Source: Methylococcus mesophilus (lineage in GTDB: Bacteria > Pseudomonadota > Gammaproteobacteria > Methylococcales > Methylococcaceae). Taken from it: DNA of 64,000 bases. Location of the stretch: positions 310,001 through 374,000 of the forward strand of contig NZ_CP110921.1 in the NCBI RefSeq assembly GCF_026247885.1, in the 5' to 3' direction. The translations under genes were made by a program, and so were the position numbers. Position 1 is the stretch's first letter. Each line of letters begins with the position of its first letter. The notes under the pieces were generated by a model. That model ran no database searches. It was given only the letters and a program-made list of their open reading frames with translations, and was not told the origin of the DNA. This document shows positions 10,101-21,230 of this stretch, in pieces.

Positions 10101-11582
10101 TCAAGCGGCACAGCGGGGGTCCGCGAGGGGACGGCCGGCGTTCACGTCGGCCAGCGCCTCGCTGTAGAGTTCGACATACTGGGATGCGCTCTTGCGCCAC
10201 GAAAAATCCTTGCCCATGCCGCATGTGCAGATAGTCCGCCAGACCTCAGGTTTCCGGTACAGCGCCAGGGCCCGGTAGACGGCTTCCAGCAGGAAGGCTG
10301 GCTTCGCCGGCTCGAACACGATTCCGCTGGCCTGTCCGGCTGCAATGCGTTCGGGCGTGGCGTCTTCGACGGTATCGGCCAGTCCGCCGACCTTGCGCAC
10401 GATCGGTACGGTGCCGTAGCGCTGGCTGTAGAGCTGGTTCAGCCCGCAGGGCTCGAAGCGGGAAGGCATCAGGAAGATGTCGGCGCCGGCTTCGATGAGA
10501 TGGGCCAGCGGTTCGTCGTAGCCGATGGTGACGGCGATGCGTTCCGGGCAGGCCACAGCTGCCCGTTCCAGGGTGCGCTCGAATTCCTTGTTGCCGCTGC
10601 CCAGGACGACGAGCTGGATCGGCAGTTGGAGCAGGTCGTCCAGAATGTCGATCAGGAGATCGATGCCCTTCTGTTCGACCATCCTCCCCACCACCCCCAG
10701 AACGGCGACCTCCGGATGGTCCGGCAGGCAGAACCGTTGCCTGAGCGCCGTGCGGTTGACCCGTTTCCTCTCCAGCGTATCCAGGCCGTAGGTGGCGGGC
10801 AGGTACGGATCGGTAGCAGGATTCCAGGCCACGTCATCGATGCCGTTGAGAATCCCGCTCAGGCATGACCTACGGCTTCTCAGCAGTCCGTCGAGGCCGC
10901 AGCCGAACTCCGGCGTCTGGATTTCTTCCGCGTAACTCGGGCTCACCGTGTTGATGCGGTCGGCGAATACCAGGCCGCCCTTGATGAAGGACAGCTGGCC
11001 GTAGAACTCCAACGCCTCCATCTTCCAGAGCCGGGGAGGCAGCGCCAGTTGCTGGAACGTATCGTGAGGAAACAGGCCCTGGTAGGCGAGATTGTGAACG
11101 GTGAACACGACGGCTGGCCGGTTCGGCTCGTCGCTCAAGAGCGGCGGGATCAAGCCGGTTTGCCAGTCGTTGCAATGGACGACGTCGGGTTTCCAGCCGA
11201 GGCCGAGCCGATCCTGGGTCAGGTCGACGGCGACGCGCGCGAGCAGGGCGAAGCGTTCGGCGTTATCGGGCCACGGCGCGCCGTTGGGCGCCAGATAAGG
11301 ATTCCCGGAGCGGCCGAACGAGGCCGGGGCGTCCAGCAGCCAGAGAGGAACAGCGGTTCCCGGCAACAGCGTCGACAGGAGGGTCAGCTGGCTGCCCGAC
11401 TGGCGCAGACTCTGTTCCTTCGGCGTGTCCGCAGCGGCGATGGCCTCCGGATAGGCGGGCATCAGGATGCGCACGTCATGGCCCAGTGCGGACAAAGCCG
11501 CCGGCAGACTGCCGGATACGTCCGCGAGGCCGCCGGTCTTCATCAGGGGGAAGACCTCGCTGGAGACGAACAGGATTTTCAT
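10101..11582 (-). CDS. glgA: Glycogen synthase (ADP-glucose dependent, GT5)
   Basis: Transfers glucose from ADP-glucose to the growing alpha-1,4-glucan chain. About 493 residues from the ATG at 11582. The frame stays open further upstream, but that start lies inside glgB and lacks homology. The N-terminal ADP-glucose-binding KTGGL motif is at 15-19. The GT5 C-terminal half carries the [10 protein letters not shown] and GGLADTV motifs. The start overlaps the glgB stop as ATGA (11579-11582), so the two are translationally coupled and form a glgB-glgA operon opposite glgC. Length and motifs are normal. Confidence 0.95.
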   Translation of the reverse strand: MKILFVSSEVFPLMKTGGLADVSGSLPAALSALGHDVRILMPAYPEAIAAADTPKEQSLRQSGSQLTLLSTLLPGTAVPLWLLDAPASFGRSGNPYLAPNGAPWPDNAERFALLARVAVDLTQDRLGLGWKPDVVHCNDWQTGLIPPLLSDEPNRPAVVFTVHNLAYQGLFPHDTFQQLALPPRLWKMEALEFYGQLSFIKGGLVFADRINTVSPSYAEEIQTPEFGCGLDGLLRSRRSCLSGILNGIDDVAWNPATDPYLPATYGLDTLERKRVNRTALRQRFCLPDHPEVAVLGVVGRMVEQKGIDLLIDILDDLLQLPIQLVVLGSGNKEFERTLERAAVACPERIAVTIGYDEPLAHLIEAGADIFLMPSRFEPCGLNQLYSQRYGTVPIVRKVGGLADTVEDATPERIAAGQASGIVFEPAKPAFLLEAVYRALALYRKPEVWRTICTCGMGKDFSWRKSASQYVELYSEALADVNAGRPLADPRCAA

Positions 11583-13801
11583 TCGTCGGTCGGCGTCCCG
11601 GTATCGGAACCGGCCAACGATGCCGCGGGGGCCAGCACGATGCCGGCCAGGGGCGGGAGAGTCAGCACGACGGACTGGGCCCGCCCCATCCATTCCACGC
11701 TTTGGGTTTCGATTTCCCAGTTGCCAAGATTGGCACCGCCGTAGCATTCGGCGTCGGAATTGAAAATTTCCCGGTATTGAATCGGCTCCGGTACGCCGAT
11801 GCGGTAATTATGGCGTGGCACCGGAGTGAAATTCATGACGACGATCACGTGACTGTCGTCGTCGCGGCGAAGGTAGCTGATGACCGATTGCGCGGCGTCG
11901 TGACTATCGATCCACTCGAAGCCCTGGCTTTCGAAGTCGTAGGCATAGAGCGCGGAGGTGCCTTGGTACAGCCGGTTCAGGTCGCTTACCAAGTGCAGCA
12001 TGCCCTTGTGCAAATTGGATTCGAGAAGCTGCCAATCCAGCGCCGCCGTATGCTTCCATTCACCGGTCTGGGCGAATTCGCAGCCCATGAACAACAGCTT
12101 CTTGCCGGGGTAGGTGAACATCATGGTGTACAGCGCGCGCAGGTTGGCGAAGCGCCGCCAGTCGTCGCCCGGCATTCTTGCCAGCATGGAGCCCTTGCCG
12201 TGGACGACTTCGTCGTGGGAGAAGGGCAGGACGAAGTTTTCGGTGAAAGCGTACAACAGGCCGAACGTGAGCTGGTCGTGATGGTAGTGCCGGTGCACCG
12301 GATCCTTGCTCATATAGACCAGGATGTCGTGCATCCAGCCCATGTTCCACTTCATTGAGAAGCCCAGGCCTCCGGTCCAGGTGGGCCGGGTGACCTGGGG
12401 CCAGGCAGTGGACTCCTCCGCCACGACCAATACGCCTGGAAACTGCTGGTGTACGACGGTGTTGAGGTCGCGAAGGAAGGCGATGGCCTCGAGATTTTCG
12501 TTGCCGCCGTACTTGTTGGGTATCCAATCGCCGGCCTGGCGAGAATAGTCGAGATAGAGCATCGAAGCGACGGCATCGACGCGCAGGCCGTCGAGGTGGA
12601 ATTCCTCTAGCCAGAATAGTGCGCTGCCCAGCAGGAAATTCTTGATTTCGTTGCGGCCGTAGTTATAGATCAACGTACCCCAGTCGCGGTGCTCGCCTAA
12701 ACGAGGGTCTTCGTGTTCGTACAGTGCGGTACCGTCGAAGCGTGCCAAGCCATGGGCATCCTTGGGAAAATGCGCGGGCACCCAGTCCAAAATCACACCG
12801 ATGCCGTTCTGGTGGCAATGATCGACGAAATAGCGAAAGTCGTCGGGGGTACCGAACCGGCTGGTAGGGGCAAAATAGCCGGTGGTCTGGTAGCCCCACG
12901 AGGCGTCCAGCGGGTGCTCCGTGACCGGCATCAGCTCGATGTGGCTGAAACCCGCCGATTTGACGTAGTCCACCAGCTCGTGTGCGAGATCGCGATAATT
13001 AAGATAACCGCCCTCGAGATCGCGCTTCCAGGAGCCGGCGTGCACCTCGTATACCGACAGCGGCTGGTGCAGCCACGGCCAGTCCTTGCGTTGTGCTAGC
13101 CAGGCGTCATCGTTCCAGGCGTATTCACTCTCGCAGGTGATGATCGAGGCTGTGTTCGGCCGGCGCTCGAATTGGCGTCCGTAGGGGTCGGTCTTGAGGT
13201 GAATGGTGCCGTGCGGCCGGTTGCGTATCTCGAACTTGTATAGCAGGCCAGGCTGCAGTTCGGGGATGAACAGCTCCCACACGCCGCTGCCGCCGCGGAC
13301 TCGCATGGGATGCCGGCGGCCGTCCCAGCCGTTGAACTCCCCGACCACGCTGATGCGCTCGGCATTGGGCGCCCAAGTCGCGAACAGAATGCCGTCGATG
13401 CCGTCGACACTGTGCGGATGGGCACCCAGGATACGATAAATGTTCCAGTGCCGGCCTTCGCCGAAAAGATAGAGATCGAAGTCGGAAAGCCGGGGAGGGA
13501 AAGTGTACGGATCGATGAAACTGTGGGTCTGGCCCGTCTGGTCGGTCCAATACAGCCTGTAATGGGGGTCGGTGGCTCCCGCTTCGACTTCGCGTTCGAA
13601 AATGGCGGTACCGGCGACGCGCTCCATTACCAGTCCGTCGGGCCCCACGCGCACTTCTTCGGCGCGGGGCAGGAAAGCACGGACGAGGTCCCTGCCTTCC
13701 CGCCGATGACGGCCCAGCACCGCAAACGGATCGTGATGGCGGGCTTCGATGAGCCGCTGGAAATCCTGCGAGAGTTCTGCCAAGGTCGATCTGTCCGTCA
13801 A
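11579..13801 (-). CDS. glgB: 1,4-alpha-glucan branching enzyme
   Basis: Introduces alpha-1,6 branches into glycogen. The start is a TTG at 13801 preceded by GGGAGG, giving 740 residues. The longer upstream frame would run into glgC on the other strand and has no homology. An N-terminal N1/CBM48 region precedes a GH13 barrel with nucleophile Asp409 (LRVDAVAS), acid/base Glu462 (VVAEEST) and the stabiliser Asp530 ([10 protein letters not shown]). Length matches E. coli GlgB (728). The stop overlaps the glgA start. It is divergent from glgC, so glycogen synthesis genes share one 150-base control region. Confidence 0.94.
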   Translation of the reverse strand: MTDRSTLAELSQDFQRLIEARHHDPFAVLGRHRREGRDLVRAFLPRAEEVRVGPDGLVMERVAGTAIFEREVEAGATDPHYRLYWTDQTGQTHSFIDPYTFPPRLSDFDLYLFGEGRHWNIYRILGAHPHSVDGIDGILFATWAPNAERISVVGEFNGWDGRRHPMRVRGGSGVWELFIPELQPGLLYKFEIRNRPHGTIHLKTDPYGRQFERRPNTASIITCESEYAWNDDAWLAQRKDWPWLHQPLSVYEVHAGSWKRDLEGGYLNYRDLAHELVDYVKSAGFSHIELMPVTEHPLDASWGYQTTGYFAPTSRFGTPDDFRYFVDHCHQNGIGVILDWVPAHFPKDAHGLARFDGTALYEHEDPRLGEHRDWGTLIYNYGRNEIKNFLLGSALFWLEEFHLDGLRVDAVASMLYLDYSRQAGDWIPNKYGGNENLEAIAFLRDLNTVVHQQFPGVLVVAEESTAWPQVTRPTWTGGLGFSMKWNMGWMHDILVYMSKDPVHRHYHHDQLTFGLLYAFTENFVLPFSHDEVVHGKGSMLARMPGDDWRRFANLRALYTMMFTYPGKKLLFMGCEFAQTGEWKHTAALDWQLLESNLHKGMLHLVSDLNRLYQGTSALYAYDFESQGFEWIDSHDAAQSVISYLRRDDDSHVIVVMNFTPVPRHNYRIGVPEPIQYREIFNSDAECYGGANLGNWEIETQSVEWMGRAQSVVLTLPPLAGIVLAPAASLAGSDTGTPTDE

Positions 13802-13822
13802 ACCGCATCCCTCCCGTTCGGA

Positions 13823-13852
13823 TTCACTTTGCTGGAATTCTGATAGTACAAT
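13823..13852 (+). promoter_or_regulatory. Candidate sigma-70 promoter for glgC
   Basis: TTCACT (13823-13828), an 18-base spacer and TACAAT (13847-13852; five of six to TATAAT) lie about 100 bases before the glgC ATG in the glgB/glgC divergent gap. The -35 box is weak (four of six). Just downstream, 13854-13871 forms a perfect 7-bp hairpin (CCGGCAC/GTGCCGG) that would sit at the start of the transcript. Confidence 0.4.
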
Positions 13853-13951
13853 GCCGGCACGTTGGTGCCGGAAAATGCGATGTCTGCGGCAGGATGTTAC
13901 CAGATTTCCCACCGCGTATGCCCCAGCCAGGAACAGGAATAGGAGTCCCAT

Positions 13952-15226
13952 ATGCCCGAGTCGATGCACGCATCATCCCGTTTCGTAAGTCGGCTGACCC
14001 GGCAAACCATGGCCCTCATCCTGGCGGGCGGGCGGGGGAGCAGACTGCAGAAACTGACGGAATGGCGTGCCAAGCCAGCCGTGCCGTTTGGCGGCAAATT
14101 CCGGATCATCGACTTCCCTCTGTCCAACTGCGTCAATTCCGGGATACGCCAGGTCGGTGTGCTGACCCAGTACAAGGCGGATTCGCTGATCCGCCACATT
14201 CAGCAAGGCTGGGGCTTTCTGCGCGGAGAGCTCGGCGAGTTCGTCGACATCATGCCCGCCCAGCAGCGTCTGCAGGAGAGCTGGTACGCAGGTACGGCCG
14301 ACGCGGTGTACCAGAATCTGGACATCATCCGTCAGCGCGATCCCGAATACATCATGATCCTGGCGGGCGACCACGTGTACAAGATGGACTACGGCCTCAT
14401 GCTGGCCTACCACGTGGAACGGAAGGCCGATCTCACCATCGGCTGCATGGAGGTGCCGCTCGCCGATGCCAGGGCGTTCGGCGTCATGCAGATGGATGGC
14501 GAGCAGCGTATCCAGAAATTCGTCGAGAAACCGTCCGATCCGCCCGCCATGCCGAACCGCCCCGATCACGCCGCGGCTTCCATGGGAATCTACATCTTCA
14601 ATACGGCATTCCTGTTCGAGCAGCTCATCAAGGATGCCGATACCCCCGGTTCGAACCACGATTTCGGGATGGATATCATTCCCCAGGTCATCCAGAAATA
14701 CCGCGTCTTCGCCTACCGCTTTCGCAACGCTCAGAGCGGCGTGCAGTCTTACTGGCGCGATGTGGGGACGGTGGACTCGTACTGGGCAGCCAACATGGAG
14801 CTGATCGGTGTCGATCCTGAACTCAATCTGTACGACCAGGAATGGCCGATCTGGACCTATCAGGCCCAGACGCCGCCGGCCAAGTTCGTGTTCGACGACG
14901 ACGACCGGCGCGGCATGGCGGTGGATTCGATGGTTTCTGGGGGCTGCGTCATTTCCGGCGCCGAAGTCCGCCACTCCCTGCTGTTTTCGAATGTGCGGGT
15001 GAATTCGTTCTCGCGCGTGCACGACTCCGTGATCCTGCCCGATGTGAACGTCGGGCGCCATTGCAGGATCAGCCGGGCGGTGATCGACAAGGGATGCAGC
15101 ATCCCGCCCAATACCGTCATCGGCGAAAATCTCGAGGACGATCGCAAGCGCTTTTACGTCAGCCCGGAAGGCATCGTCCTGGTGACCCCCGACTGCCTCG
15201 GTCAGCGTCTGCATTTCCACCGCTGA
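13952..15226 (+). CDS. glgC: Glucose-1-phosphate adenylyltransferase
   Basis: Makes ADP-glucose from ATP and glucose-1-phosphate, the committed and normally allosterically regulated step of glycogen synthesis. 424 residues, normal for the family. The nucleotidyltransferase pyrophosphorylase loop GGRGSRL is at 26-32, followed by [14 protein letters not shown]. The glucose-1-phosphate region contains [11 protein letters not shown]-terminal left-handed beta-helix region follows and ends with the typical VVLVTPDCL-like tail. It starts divergently from glgB, with malQ about 105 bases downstream on the same strand. Confidence 0.95.
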   Translation: MPESMHASSRFVSRLTRQTMALILAGGRGSRLQKLTEWRAKPAVPFGGKFRIIDFPLSNCVNSGIRQVGVLTQYKADSLIRHIQQGWGFLRGELGEFVDIMPAQQRLQESWYAGTADAVYQNLDIIRQRDPEYIMILAGDHVYKMDYGLMLAYHVERKADLTIGCMEVPLADARAFGVMQMDGEQRIQKFVEKPSDPPAMPNRPDHAAASMGIYIFNTAFLFEQLIKDADTPGSNHDFGMDIIPQVIQKYRVFAYRFRNAQSGVQSYWRDVGTVDSYWAANMELIGVDPELNLYDQEWPIWTYQAQTPPAKFVFDDDDRRGMAVDSMVSGGCVISGAEVRHSLLFSNVRVNSFSRVHDSVILPDVNVGRHCRISRAVIDKGCSIPPNTVIGENLEDDRKRFYVSPEGIVLVTPDCLGQRLHFHR

Positions 15227-15330
15227 TCGAGAATTGAAAGTGCCGGCCGGACGCTACGCCTCCCGGTCTGGCGGGCGGGGCATGCCGGCCGGACTGTCGC
15301 TCCACCCGCTGTCTTCGGTGTCATAGCCAC

Positions 15331-16815
15331 ATGGATGCTCACGGAATATTTGATCGGCGCCGCGCGGGTATTCTGCTCCACATCAGTTCCTTGCCCGGCG
15401 GGCCGGGAAATGGGGATCTGGGGGCGGATGCCTTCCGGTTCGTGGATTTTCTCGCTGCGGCGGGCGTTTCGGTATGGCAGACGCTGCCGATCAATCCGAC
15501 CCACGAGGATGGTTCACCCTACCAGTGCACCTCCGTGCATGCCGGAAATCCGCTCCTGATAGGGTTGGACTGGCTGGTCGAGCGTGGATTGCTGGAAGTC
15601 GATGTCATTTCCTCCACCGAGGATGCGAAAACGGTTCGGCATCAGGCGCTGCAGCGGGCCTTCGAATCCTTTCGCCGCCGGGGAACTTCCGATAGCTTGT
15701 GTTCTGCTTTCGGCGACTTCGTGAGCGCGAACGACTGGTGGCTGGCCGATTACGCCCTGTATGCGGCGCTCAAGGAGGTCAACGGCGGCCTGCCTTGGCA
15801 GGCCTGGCCCAAGGCCTTGCGCGACCGCAAACCCGATGCCCTGGCTTCGGCCGGCGCCTTGTATGCCGACATCATAGCCAGGGTCCGCTTCGAGCAGTTC
15901 GTGTTCTTCGAGCAGTGGCACGGCCTGCACGAATATGCCCGGCGGCTCGGAGTGCTGCTGTTCGGCGATATGCCGATCTTCGTCGCTTCGGACAGTGCGG
16001 AAGTCTGGGCCGGGCGGGACTATTTCGAGCTGAGCGAAGACGGTGAGCCGCGCGTCGTTGCCGGTGTGCCTCCGGACTATTTCTCCGCCACGGGGCAGCG
16101 CTGGGGAAATCCCCACTACAATTGGGAAAACATGGCGCGCTCCGGTTTCTCCTGGTGGCTGAATCGGTTGCGCACCCAGCTAAGTCTGTATGACCTGATT
16201 CGCATCGACCACTTCCGGGGATTCGAAGCGTACTGGGAAATTCCCGCCTATTCCGAAACGGCGATGGAAGGGCGCTGGGTCAAGGCTCCCGGCGCGGCAC
16301 TGCTGTCCTGCTGCGCAGAGACATTCGGCGAAACCCTGCCCCTGGTTGCCGAGGACCTGGGCATCATCACCGCCGAGGTCGAGGCATTGCGGCGGCGTTT
16401 CCGCATCCCCGGCATGCGGATACTCCAGTTCGCTTTCGACGGCGGTCCCAGGAATCCCTATCTGCCCCACAACCATGCCGTTGACAGTGTCGTTTACACC
16501 GGCACCCACGACAACGACACGACATTGTCCTGGTTCGAGGGACTGTTGCCGGATCAGCAGGGCTATGTCTACGACTACCTGGGCCGGTCCGGGCTCCCCA
16601 TGCCGGCGGCGCTGGTTCAAGCCGCCATGGCTTCAGTCGCGAGGCTGGCAATTGTTCCCATGCAGGATGTACTGGGGCTGGGAGGAGGGCACCGCATGAA
16701 CACGCCGGGCACGGTGGGCGACAACTGGAACTGGCGTTTCGGTTGGACCCAACTGCGCGACGAGCACGCCGACCACCTGGCCCATCAGGTTCGCATGTAC
16801 GGCCGGGCGGCCTGA
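15331..16815 (+). CDS. malQ: 4-alpha-glucanotransferase (amylomaltase)
   Basis: GH77 disproportionating enzyme that moves alpha-1,4-glucan segments between acceptors and helps recycle maltodextrins during glycogen turnover. 494 residues, the plant D-enzyme-like short form. Nucleophile Asp293 lies in IRIDHFRGF and acid/base Glu341 in VAEDLG; the third carboxylate lies in THDNDT (about 390). DMPIFV at 213-218 is also a family hallmark. The 3' end overlaps the oppositely oriented nadB gene by 31 bases. Confidence 0.93.
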   Translation: MDAHGIFDRRRAGILLHISSLPGGPGNGDLGADAFRFVDFLAAAGVSVWQTLPINPTHEDGSPYQCTSVHAGNPLLIGLDWLVERGLLEVDVISSTEDAKTVRHQALQRAFESFRRRGTSDSLCSAFGDFVSANDWWLADYALYAALKEVNGGLPWQAWPKALRDRKPDALASAGALYADIIARVRFEQFVFFEQWHGLHEYARRLGVLLFGDMPIFVASDSAEVWAGRDYFELSEDGEPRVVAGVPPDYFSATGQRWGNPHYNWENMARSGFSWWLNRLRTQLSLYDLIRIDHFRGFEAYWEIPAYSETAMEGRWVKAPGAALLSCCAETFGETLPLVAEDLGIITAEVEALRRRFRIPGMRILQFAFDGGPRNPYLPHNHAVDSVVYTGTHDNDTTLSWFEGLLPDQQGYVYDYLGRSGLPMPAALVQAAMASVARLAIVPMQDVLGLGGGHRMNTPGTVGDNWNWRFGWTQLRDEHADHLAHQVRMYGRAA

Positions 16816-18428
16816 GCTTGGAGCCCAGTGGGCTCGAGTATGGTGTTTTGCGGCGGATGAGTCTCGTCCCGTTCCGGATAGTCCAGCGTGAAATGCAGCC
16901 CGCGGCTCTCCTTCCTTTGCAGGGCCGAACGGATGATGAGTTCGGCGACGATCACCAGATTACGAAGTTCCAGCAGATCGCTGGTTACGCGGAAGTTGCC
17001 ATAGTATTCGGCGATTTCCTGCTTGAGCAGTTCCGCCCGATGCAGGGCGCGCTGCAGCCGTTTGTCGGTCCGCACGATCCCGACATAGTCCCACATGAAG
17101 CGCCGGATTTCGTCCCAGTTATGAGACACAACGACCTCTTCGTCGGAATCCGTAACCTGCGACTCGTCCCAGTTCGGCAGCGGCGGGGGAGGAGGAATGT
17201 CGCCCAGGCGCTCCATGATGTCCAGGCTGGCCTGCTTGGCAAAGACCAGGCATTCCAGCAGAGAATTGCTGGCCATGCGGTTGGCGCCGTGCAGGCCGGT
17301 GCAGGCTACCTCGCCGACCGCATAAAGGCCTGAGATATCCGCCCGCGCCTGCCGGTCGGTCACTACGCCTCCGCAGGTGTAATGGGCTGCAGGTACCACT
17401 GGGATGGGCCGCCGGGTCATGTCTATTCCCAATTCCAGGCAGCGCGCATGAATCGTTGGGAAATGGCTCCGGATAAAATCGGCGGGGCGGTGACTGATGT
17501 CGAGGTAGACGCAGTCGGCGCCCAGCCGCTTCATTTCGTGGTCGATGGCGCGCGCCACGATATCGCGGGGAGCCAGTTCACCGCGGGGATCGAACCGCTG
17601 CATGAAGGGGCTGCCGTCGGGTAGCAGCAATCGGCCACCTTCGCCGCGCACTGCCTCGGAGATCAGGAAGGACCGGGCGTGAGGGTGGTAGAGACAGGTG
17701 GGGTGGAATTGAATGAATTCCATGTTCGCCACCCGGGCGCCGGCCCGCCATGCCAAGGCGATGCCGTCGCCGGTGGAAACGTCGGGATTGCTGGTGTAAA
17801 GATAAACCTTGCTAGCGCCGCCCGTAGCCAGCGCTATGACTCGCGCGCGGAAGGTGCGGGTCCGGTGGCTTCGCGTATCCAGCGCATAGGCGCCCAGCAC
17901 GCGCTGCGGGCCGGCGAGGCCGAGCTTGCGCGAGGTGATCAGGTCGATGACGTTGTGGTGCTCGAACAGATCGATGCTCGGATGGGCGCGGGCATGTTGC
18001 TCGAGCGATGACTCAACGGCCCGACCGGTGGCGTCGGCGGCATGCACGACCCGCCGGTGGGTGTGGCCGCCTTCCCGGGTCAGGTGCAGATGATGGGCGC
18101 CGTCGGTGCTTTCGATTTCGGTGAAGGCTACGCCGTGCTCGAGCAGCCAGTCGATGCACTCCTTCCCCTGGGATACCACCAAGCGTACCGCCCCAGAATC
18201 GCACAGGCCGGCCCCGGCCACCAGCGTATCTTCGATATGCGATTCGAGGGAATCCTGGGCATCGAGCACCGCGGAAATACCGCCCTGGGCGTAACGGGTG
18301 TTGCCTTCACTCAAGGCGACCTTCGACAGGACGGCAACCCGCGCACGATCGGCGAGCCGCAAGGCCAAGCTGAGGCCGGAAGCGCCGCTGCCGATGATGA
18401 GCGCGTCGTAGGTGATGTCCTGGTCCAT
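16785..18428 (-). CDS. nadB: L-aspartate oxidase
   Basis: FAD enzyme oxidising L-aspartate to iminoaspartate, the first step of NAD synthesis. 547 residues. An N-terminal FAD-binding motif [10 protein letters not shown] (11-20) is followed by the fumarate reductase/succinate dehydrogenase-type capping region with [10 protein letters not shown]. The C-terminal helical domain ends with the family's RESRGLHF-like motif ([13 protein letters not shown]). It is divergent from rpoE, as in E. coli. The tail overlaps malQ on the opposite strand by 31 bases; the final 20 or so residues after DYPERD look like a non-conserved extension. Confidence 0.95.
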   Translation of the reverse strand: MDQDITYDALIIGSGASGLSLALRLADRARVAVLSKVALSEGNTRYAQGGISAVLDAQDSLESHIEDTLVAGAGLCDSGAVRLVVSQGKECIDWLLEHGVAFTEIESTDGAHHLHLTREGGHTHRRVVHAADATGRAVESSLEQHARAHPSIDLFEHHNVIDLITSRKLGLAGPQRVLGAYALDTRSHRTRTFRARVIALATGGASKVYLYTSNPDVSTGDGIALAWRAGARVANMEFIQFHPTCLYHPHARSFLISEAVRGEGGRLLLPDGSPFMQRFDPRGELAPRDIVARAIDHEMKRLGADCVYLDISHRPADFIRSHFPTIHARCLELGIDMTRRPIPVVPAAHYTCGGVVTDRQARADISGLYAVGEVACTGLHGANRMASNSLLECLVFAKQASLDIMERLGDIPPPPPLPNWDESQVTDSDEEVVVSHNWDEIRRFMWDYVGIVRTDKRLQRALHRAELLKQEIAEYYGNFRVTSDLLELRNLVIVAELIIRSALQRKESRGLHFTLDYPERDETHPPQNTILEPTGLQAQAARPYMRT

Positions 18429-18472
18429 GGTATCGTCGTGTTAACGGCATGTTACAGTAAATCGGCATTGCG

Positions 18473-18501
18473 TTGAAGCGCGCTTCCGAACGTAAGATAA
18501 T
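18473..18501 (+). promoter_or_regulatory. Candidate promoter for rpoE
   Basis: TTGAAG (18473-18478), an exact 17-base spacer and GATAAT (18496-18501; five of six) lie about 85 bases before the preferred rpoE start. It resembles a sigma-70 promoter. I found no clear sigma-E type GAACTT/TCTGA promoter in the same gap, although the CCGAAC inside the spacer is faintly similar. Confidence 0.4.
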
Positions 18502-18585
18502 CAAAGCCCTGTTTCCGCCTATCCGTTCCAGCAGGGGATCGTGAATGTCCGCGGTTCCGAGGATTTCCCGGAAGGAAGTGGTGTA

Positions 18586-19185
18586 ATGTCCAAGGCGATG
18601 CGTGGAATGGAGATGAGTGAAGAACTGGACGACGAGCTCGTCAGGCGGGTACAGCGCGGCGACAAGAGAGCTTTCGACCTACTCGTCAGAAAGTACCAAT
18701 ACAAGATCACCCAGCTCATTTCTCGCTACATCAAGGATCCGTTCGAATCCCTGGATGTGGCGCAGGAGGCCTTTATCAAGGCCTACCGGGCATTGCCGGG
18801 ATTCCGCGGGGACAGTCAGTTCTACACTTGGCTTTACCGCATCGCGATCAATACGGCAAAGAATTATCTCGTCACCCGTTCGCGTCGGCCCAGCGAAGAT
18901 GAATTTGATGTCGAATCTGCGGAACAATTCGAGAATGGCTCTCGTCTAAAGGATGTCGATACGCCTGAAGCCGCTGTCTTGAGCGATGAGCTGGCGGCAA
19001 CGATTCAATCAGCGCTGAACGAGTTGCCGGAGGAACTCAAGCTGGCTATAACTCTGAGAGAGCTTGAGGGACTGAGTTACGACGAAATTGCGGAAGTCAT
19101 GAGCTGCCCGGTGGGTACCGTCCGTAGCCGTATCTTCAGGGCAAGAGAAGCCATAGACAAACGGCTCCGGCCGTTACTCGATTGA
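18586..19185 (+). CDS. rpoE: RNA polymerase sigma factor RpoE (AlgU-type ECF)
   Basis: Envelope-stress ECF sigma factor. From the ATG at 18586 (preceded by GGAAGGAAG) it has 199 residues; ATGs at 18607 and 18613 are alternatives nearer the E. coli start, and a GTG at 18541 opens the frame. Region 2 contains RGDKRAFDLL and DVAQEAFIKAYRAL plus FYTWLYRIAINTAKN; region 4 contains LEGLSYDEIAEVM and CPVGTVRSRIFRARE. All closely match E. coli RpoE and Pseudomonas AlgU. It heads an rseA-rseB-rseC-protease cluster and should be held inactive by RseA until periplasmic stress. Confidence 0.95.
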   Translation: MSKAMRGMEMSEELDDELVRRVQRGDKRAFDLLVRKYQYKITQLISRYIKDPFESLDVAQEAFIKAYRALPGFRGDSQFYTWLYRIAINTAKNYLVTRSRRPSEDEFDVESAEQFENGSRLKDVDTPEAAVLSDELAATIQSALNELPEELKLAITLRELEGLSYDEIAEVMSCPVGTVRSRIFRAREAIDKRLRPLLD

Positions 19186-19205
19186 TTGAGGACAGGAACC
19201 GAGCG

Positions 19206-19703
19206 ATGTTGGACGAGCATATGGCACAAAAGGCCTCTGTTTTCGTGGATAACGAAATGGATCTGGCCGAAGCGCGGGATTACTTCCGGCTGATCGAAAA
19301 ACGGGAAGATGTCCGTTCGACCGTGAGTCGGTATTACCTGATCGGCGAAGTGCTCCGAACCGGCCGGACTCCCCTCGGTGGACAGTTGGCGGAGACGGTG
19401 GCGCGTCAGGTCGCGATCGAACCGTTGATTCTTGCCCCTGCAAGGGCGAAGTCCCCGGACACCTTCCGCAGGCACATCGTGACCGGAGCGCTCGCGGCAT
19501 CCATGGTCGCAGTGGCGGTGTTCGTCTGGAGGGGCTTGAGCGGTTTCGCTGCATTCGACGGAGGCCTGTCCGGCGTGGCCTTGGCCGAGGCGCGAATGGA
19601 TCCGGAAATGCAGGCCTATCTGCTGGCGCACAGCGGCACATCCCATGTGGCAGGTTCGGGGACGTTGATGCCATACATGAGGATGGTCAGTTATGAGCAA
19701 TGA
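19206..19703 (+). CDS. rseA: Anti-sigma-E factor RseA (MucA-type)
   Basis: Inner-membrane anti-sigma factor binding RpoE. 165 residues from the ATG at 19206, which has AGGA 8 bases upstream; an in-frame TTG overlapping the rpoE stop (19182) is less likely. The cytoplasmic N-terminal domain has the family's SVFVDNE and DVRSTVSRYYLIGEVLR features. One membrane helix lies at about 95-115 (GALAASMVAVAVFVW), followed by a short periplasmic tail, where regulated proteolysis by DegS and RseP would act. Tail residues are shorter than in E. coli RseA. Position directly after rpoE supports the call. Confidence 0.87.
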   Translation: MLDEHMAQKASVFVDNEMDLAEARDYFRLIEKREDVRSTVSRYYLIGEVLRTGRTPLGGQLAETVARQVAIEPLILAPARAKSPDTFRRHIVTGALAASMVAVAVFVWRGLSGFAAFDGGLSGVALAEARMDPEMQAYLLAHSGTSHVAGSGTLMPYMRMVSYEQ

Positions 19704-19721
19704 CACAGTTCGAACCCTGTC

Positions 19722-20720
19722 ATGTTCAGAGTTCGAATAATTGCGGCGGCTCTGGGGGCCGCCGTTGCGTATGAATGTCCACAACCGTCTCTGGCCGATG
19801 AAGCGCCGCATGCGCTCGGTGCTCGTGCGGGTGTGGAGTGGCTGTCGAATATGCGCGATGCCATGATCCGTCTCAATTATCGTGGCTTGGTAGCCTACGT
19901 GAAGGACGACAAGGTCAACAGCATGGAGTTCGTGCACGGTCTGTCGAACGGCGTCGAGCACGAGCGGCTTACCTCGCTGAACAGTCCGATGCGGGAAATC
20001 GTCAGGGACGGCGATCTGGTCCGGTTCTTTTTTCCGGAAACGAAGTCGGTCATGACGGAACGCGTGCCCACAAACCGTTCCTTCCTGGTCGATCTTCCCG
20101 AGTCGTTCGTCGGCTTGTGCGACTACTACGCGTTCCTGGTCGGCGGCCAGGAGTATGTCGCGCAGCGGCATGCGCAGAGCATCGACATCGTGCCGGTCGA
20201 CGACTACCGATACGGGCGTAAAATTTGGATCGATACGGAGTCCCATCTGCCGCTTCGCTTCGAACTGCTCGATGAGAACGACAAGCCCGTCGAGCAGATG
20301 GTATTCACTTCGCTGGAGGTATCCGGTGAAGCACCCGGCCGGGGCGCGGCACCGGCGGCGGCGTCAGGTGCTTACTCGGAACAGTCGTCGAAGCGGGAGA
20401 TCATACCCATCGAGGCGATGGACTGGAGCCTGGACAGCGTACCCGTGGGTTTCCGCATCAGCGGCTACAGCCGCATCCAGCATCCCCCGCTGAAACACCC
20501 CATTGAACATATATTGTTGAGCGACGGGCTCTCATCTGTTTCAATCTACGTGGACGAACTGAAGGAAGAGCCCTTCCTGGAAAAACTGAAAAGGATCGGC
20601 GCCGTGAATGCCTATACCCGGAAGATCGATGGCTTTGTGGTGACAGTGATGGGAGAGGTTCCGCCCAAGACTGTTCACATGATTGCCAACGGGATCCGAT
20701 ACCAGAAATCCGATGAATGA
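19722..20720 (+). CDS. rseB: Sigma-E regulatory protein RseB (MucB)
   Basis: Periplasmic protein that protects RseA from cleavage and senses mislocalised lipoproteins or LPS. 332 residues. A probable signal peptide (MFRVRIIAAALGAAVA, cleaved near residue 25, LADEA) is followed by the MucB/RseB N-terminal lipoprotein-carrier-like domain, which begins near AGVEWLSNM, and a C-terminal domain. It lies between rseA and rseC. The linker at about 208-225 is Ala/Gly-rich. Confidence 0.9.
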   Translation: MFRVRIIAAALGAAVAYECPQPSLADEAPHALGARAGVEWLSNMRDAMIRLNYRGLVAYVKDDKVNSMEFVHGLSNGVEHERLTSLNSPMREIVRDGDLVRFFFPETKSVMTERVPTNRSFLVDLPESFVGLCDYYAFLVGGQEYVAQRHAQSIDIVPVDDYRYGRKIWIDTESHLPLRFELLDENDKPVEQMVFTSLEVSGEAPGRGAAPAAASGAYSEQSSKREIIPIEAMDWSLDSVPVGFRISGYSRIQHPPLKHPIEHILLSDGLSSVSIYVDELKEEPFLEKLKRIGAVNAYTRKIDGFVVTVMGEVPPKTVHMIANGIRYQKSDE

Positions 20721-20731
20721 CCGTGACGTGA

Positions 20732-21172
20732 ATGATTGAGGAAGAGGCGGTGGTCACCGAGGTCGAAGGACGTTCGATCTGGGTGGAGAAGTTTCAGAAA
20801 TCGGCTTGCGGAAGCTGTACCCAGGGCTGCAGCACCTCCCTCGTAGCCAGACTGCTGGACGGCAAGCCCATGCGCCTTAGGGTCGACGCGGAGGCCCCCG
20901 TGTCGCCGGGGGATCGAGTCATCATCGGGGTGGAAGAAGGTGCTTTGCTCACGGGTTCTTTCAGGATGTACCTGTTGCCCCTGTTTTCCCTCTTCGGAGG
21001 CGCCTTGCTGGGCAAACTGCTGGCCGACCAAGGGCTGTTCGCTTCGGCCGACGCGGGGTCGATCGCCGGGGGCCTGCTCGGTCTGGGGCTGACTTTCGTA
21101 TTGCTCAAGTACTATCCCGGTCTACATCGGCAGAATCTTCACCCGGTATTCATCCGCCGCATTTCCCGTTAA
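20732..21172 (+). CDS. rseC: SoxR-reducing/sigma-E regulatory protein RseC (MucC)
   Basis: Small inner-membrane protein of the RseC/MucC family, 146 residues. The N-terminal part carries the conserved Cys cluster ACGSCTQGC (Cys at about 26, 29 and 33), which in the family is linked to redox or Fe-S function. Two membrane helices follow (about 76-96 and 104-124). It is the fourth gene of the rpoE-rseABC cluster. In E. coli RseC also takes part in the Rsx/Rse complex that reduces SoxR; whether that applies here is not shown. Confidence 0.88.
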   Translation: MIEEEAVVTEVEGRSIWVEKFQKSACGSCTQGCSTSLVARLLDGKPMRLRVDAEAPVSPGDRVIIGVEEGALLTGSFRMYLLPLFSLFGGALLGKLLADQGLFASADAGSIAGGLLGLGLTFVLLKYYPGLHRQNLHPVFIRRISR

Positions 21173-21230
21173 GGTGCCCGGGCTTATCCGGGCGTGCTAA
21201 CGGTCGCCGCCTTTGCATTCAGGAGTCACC

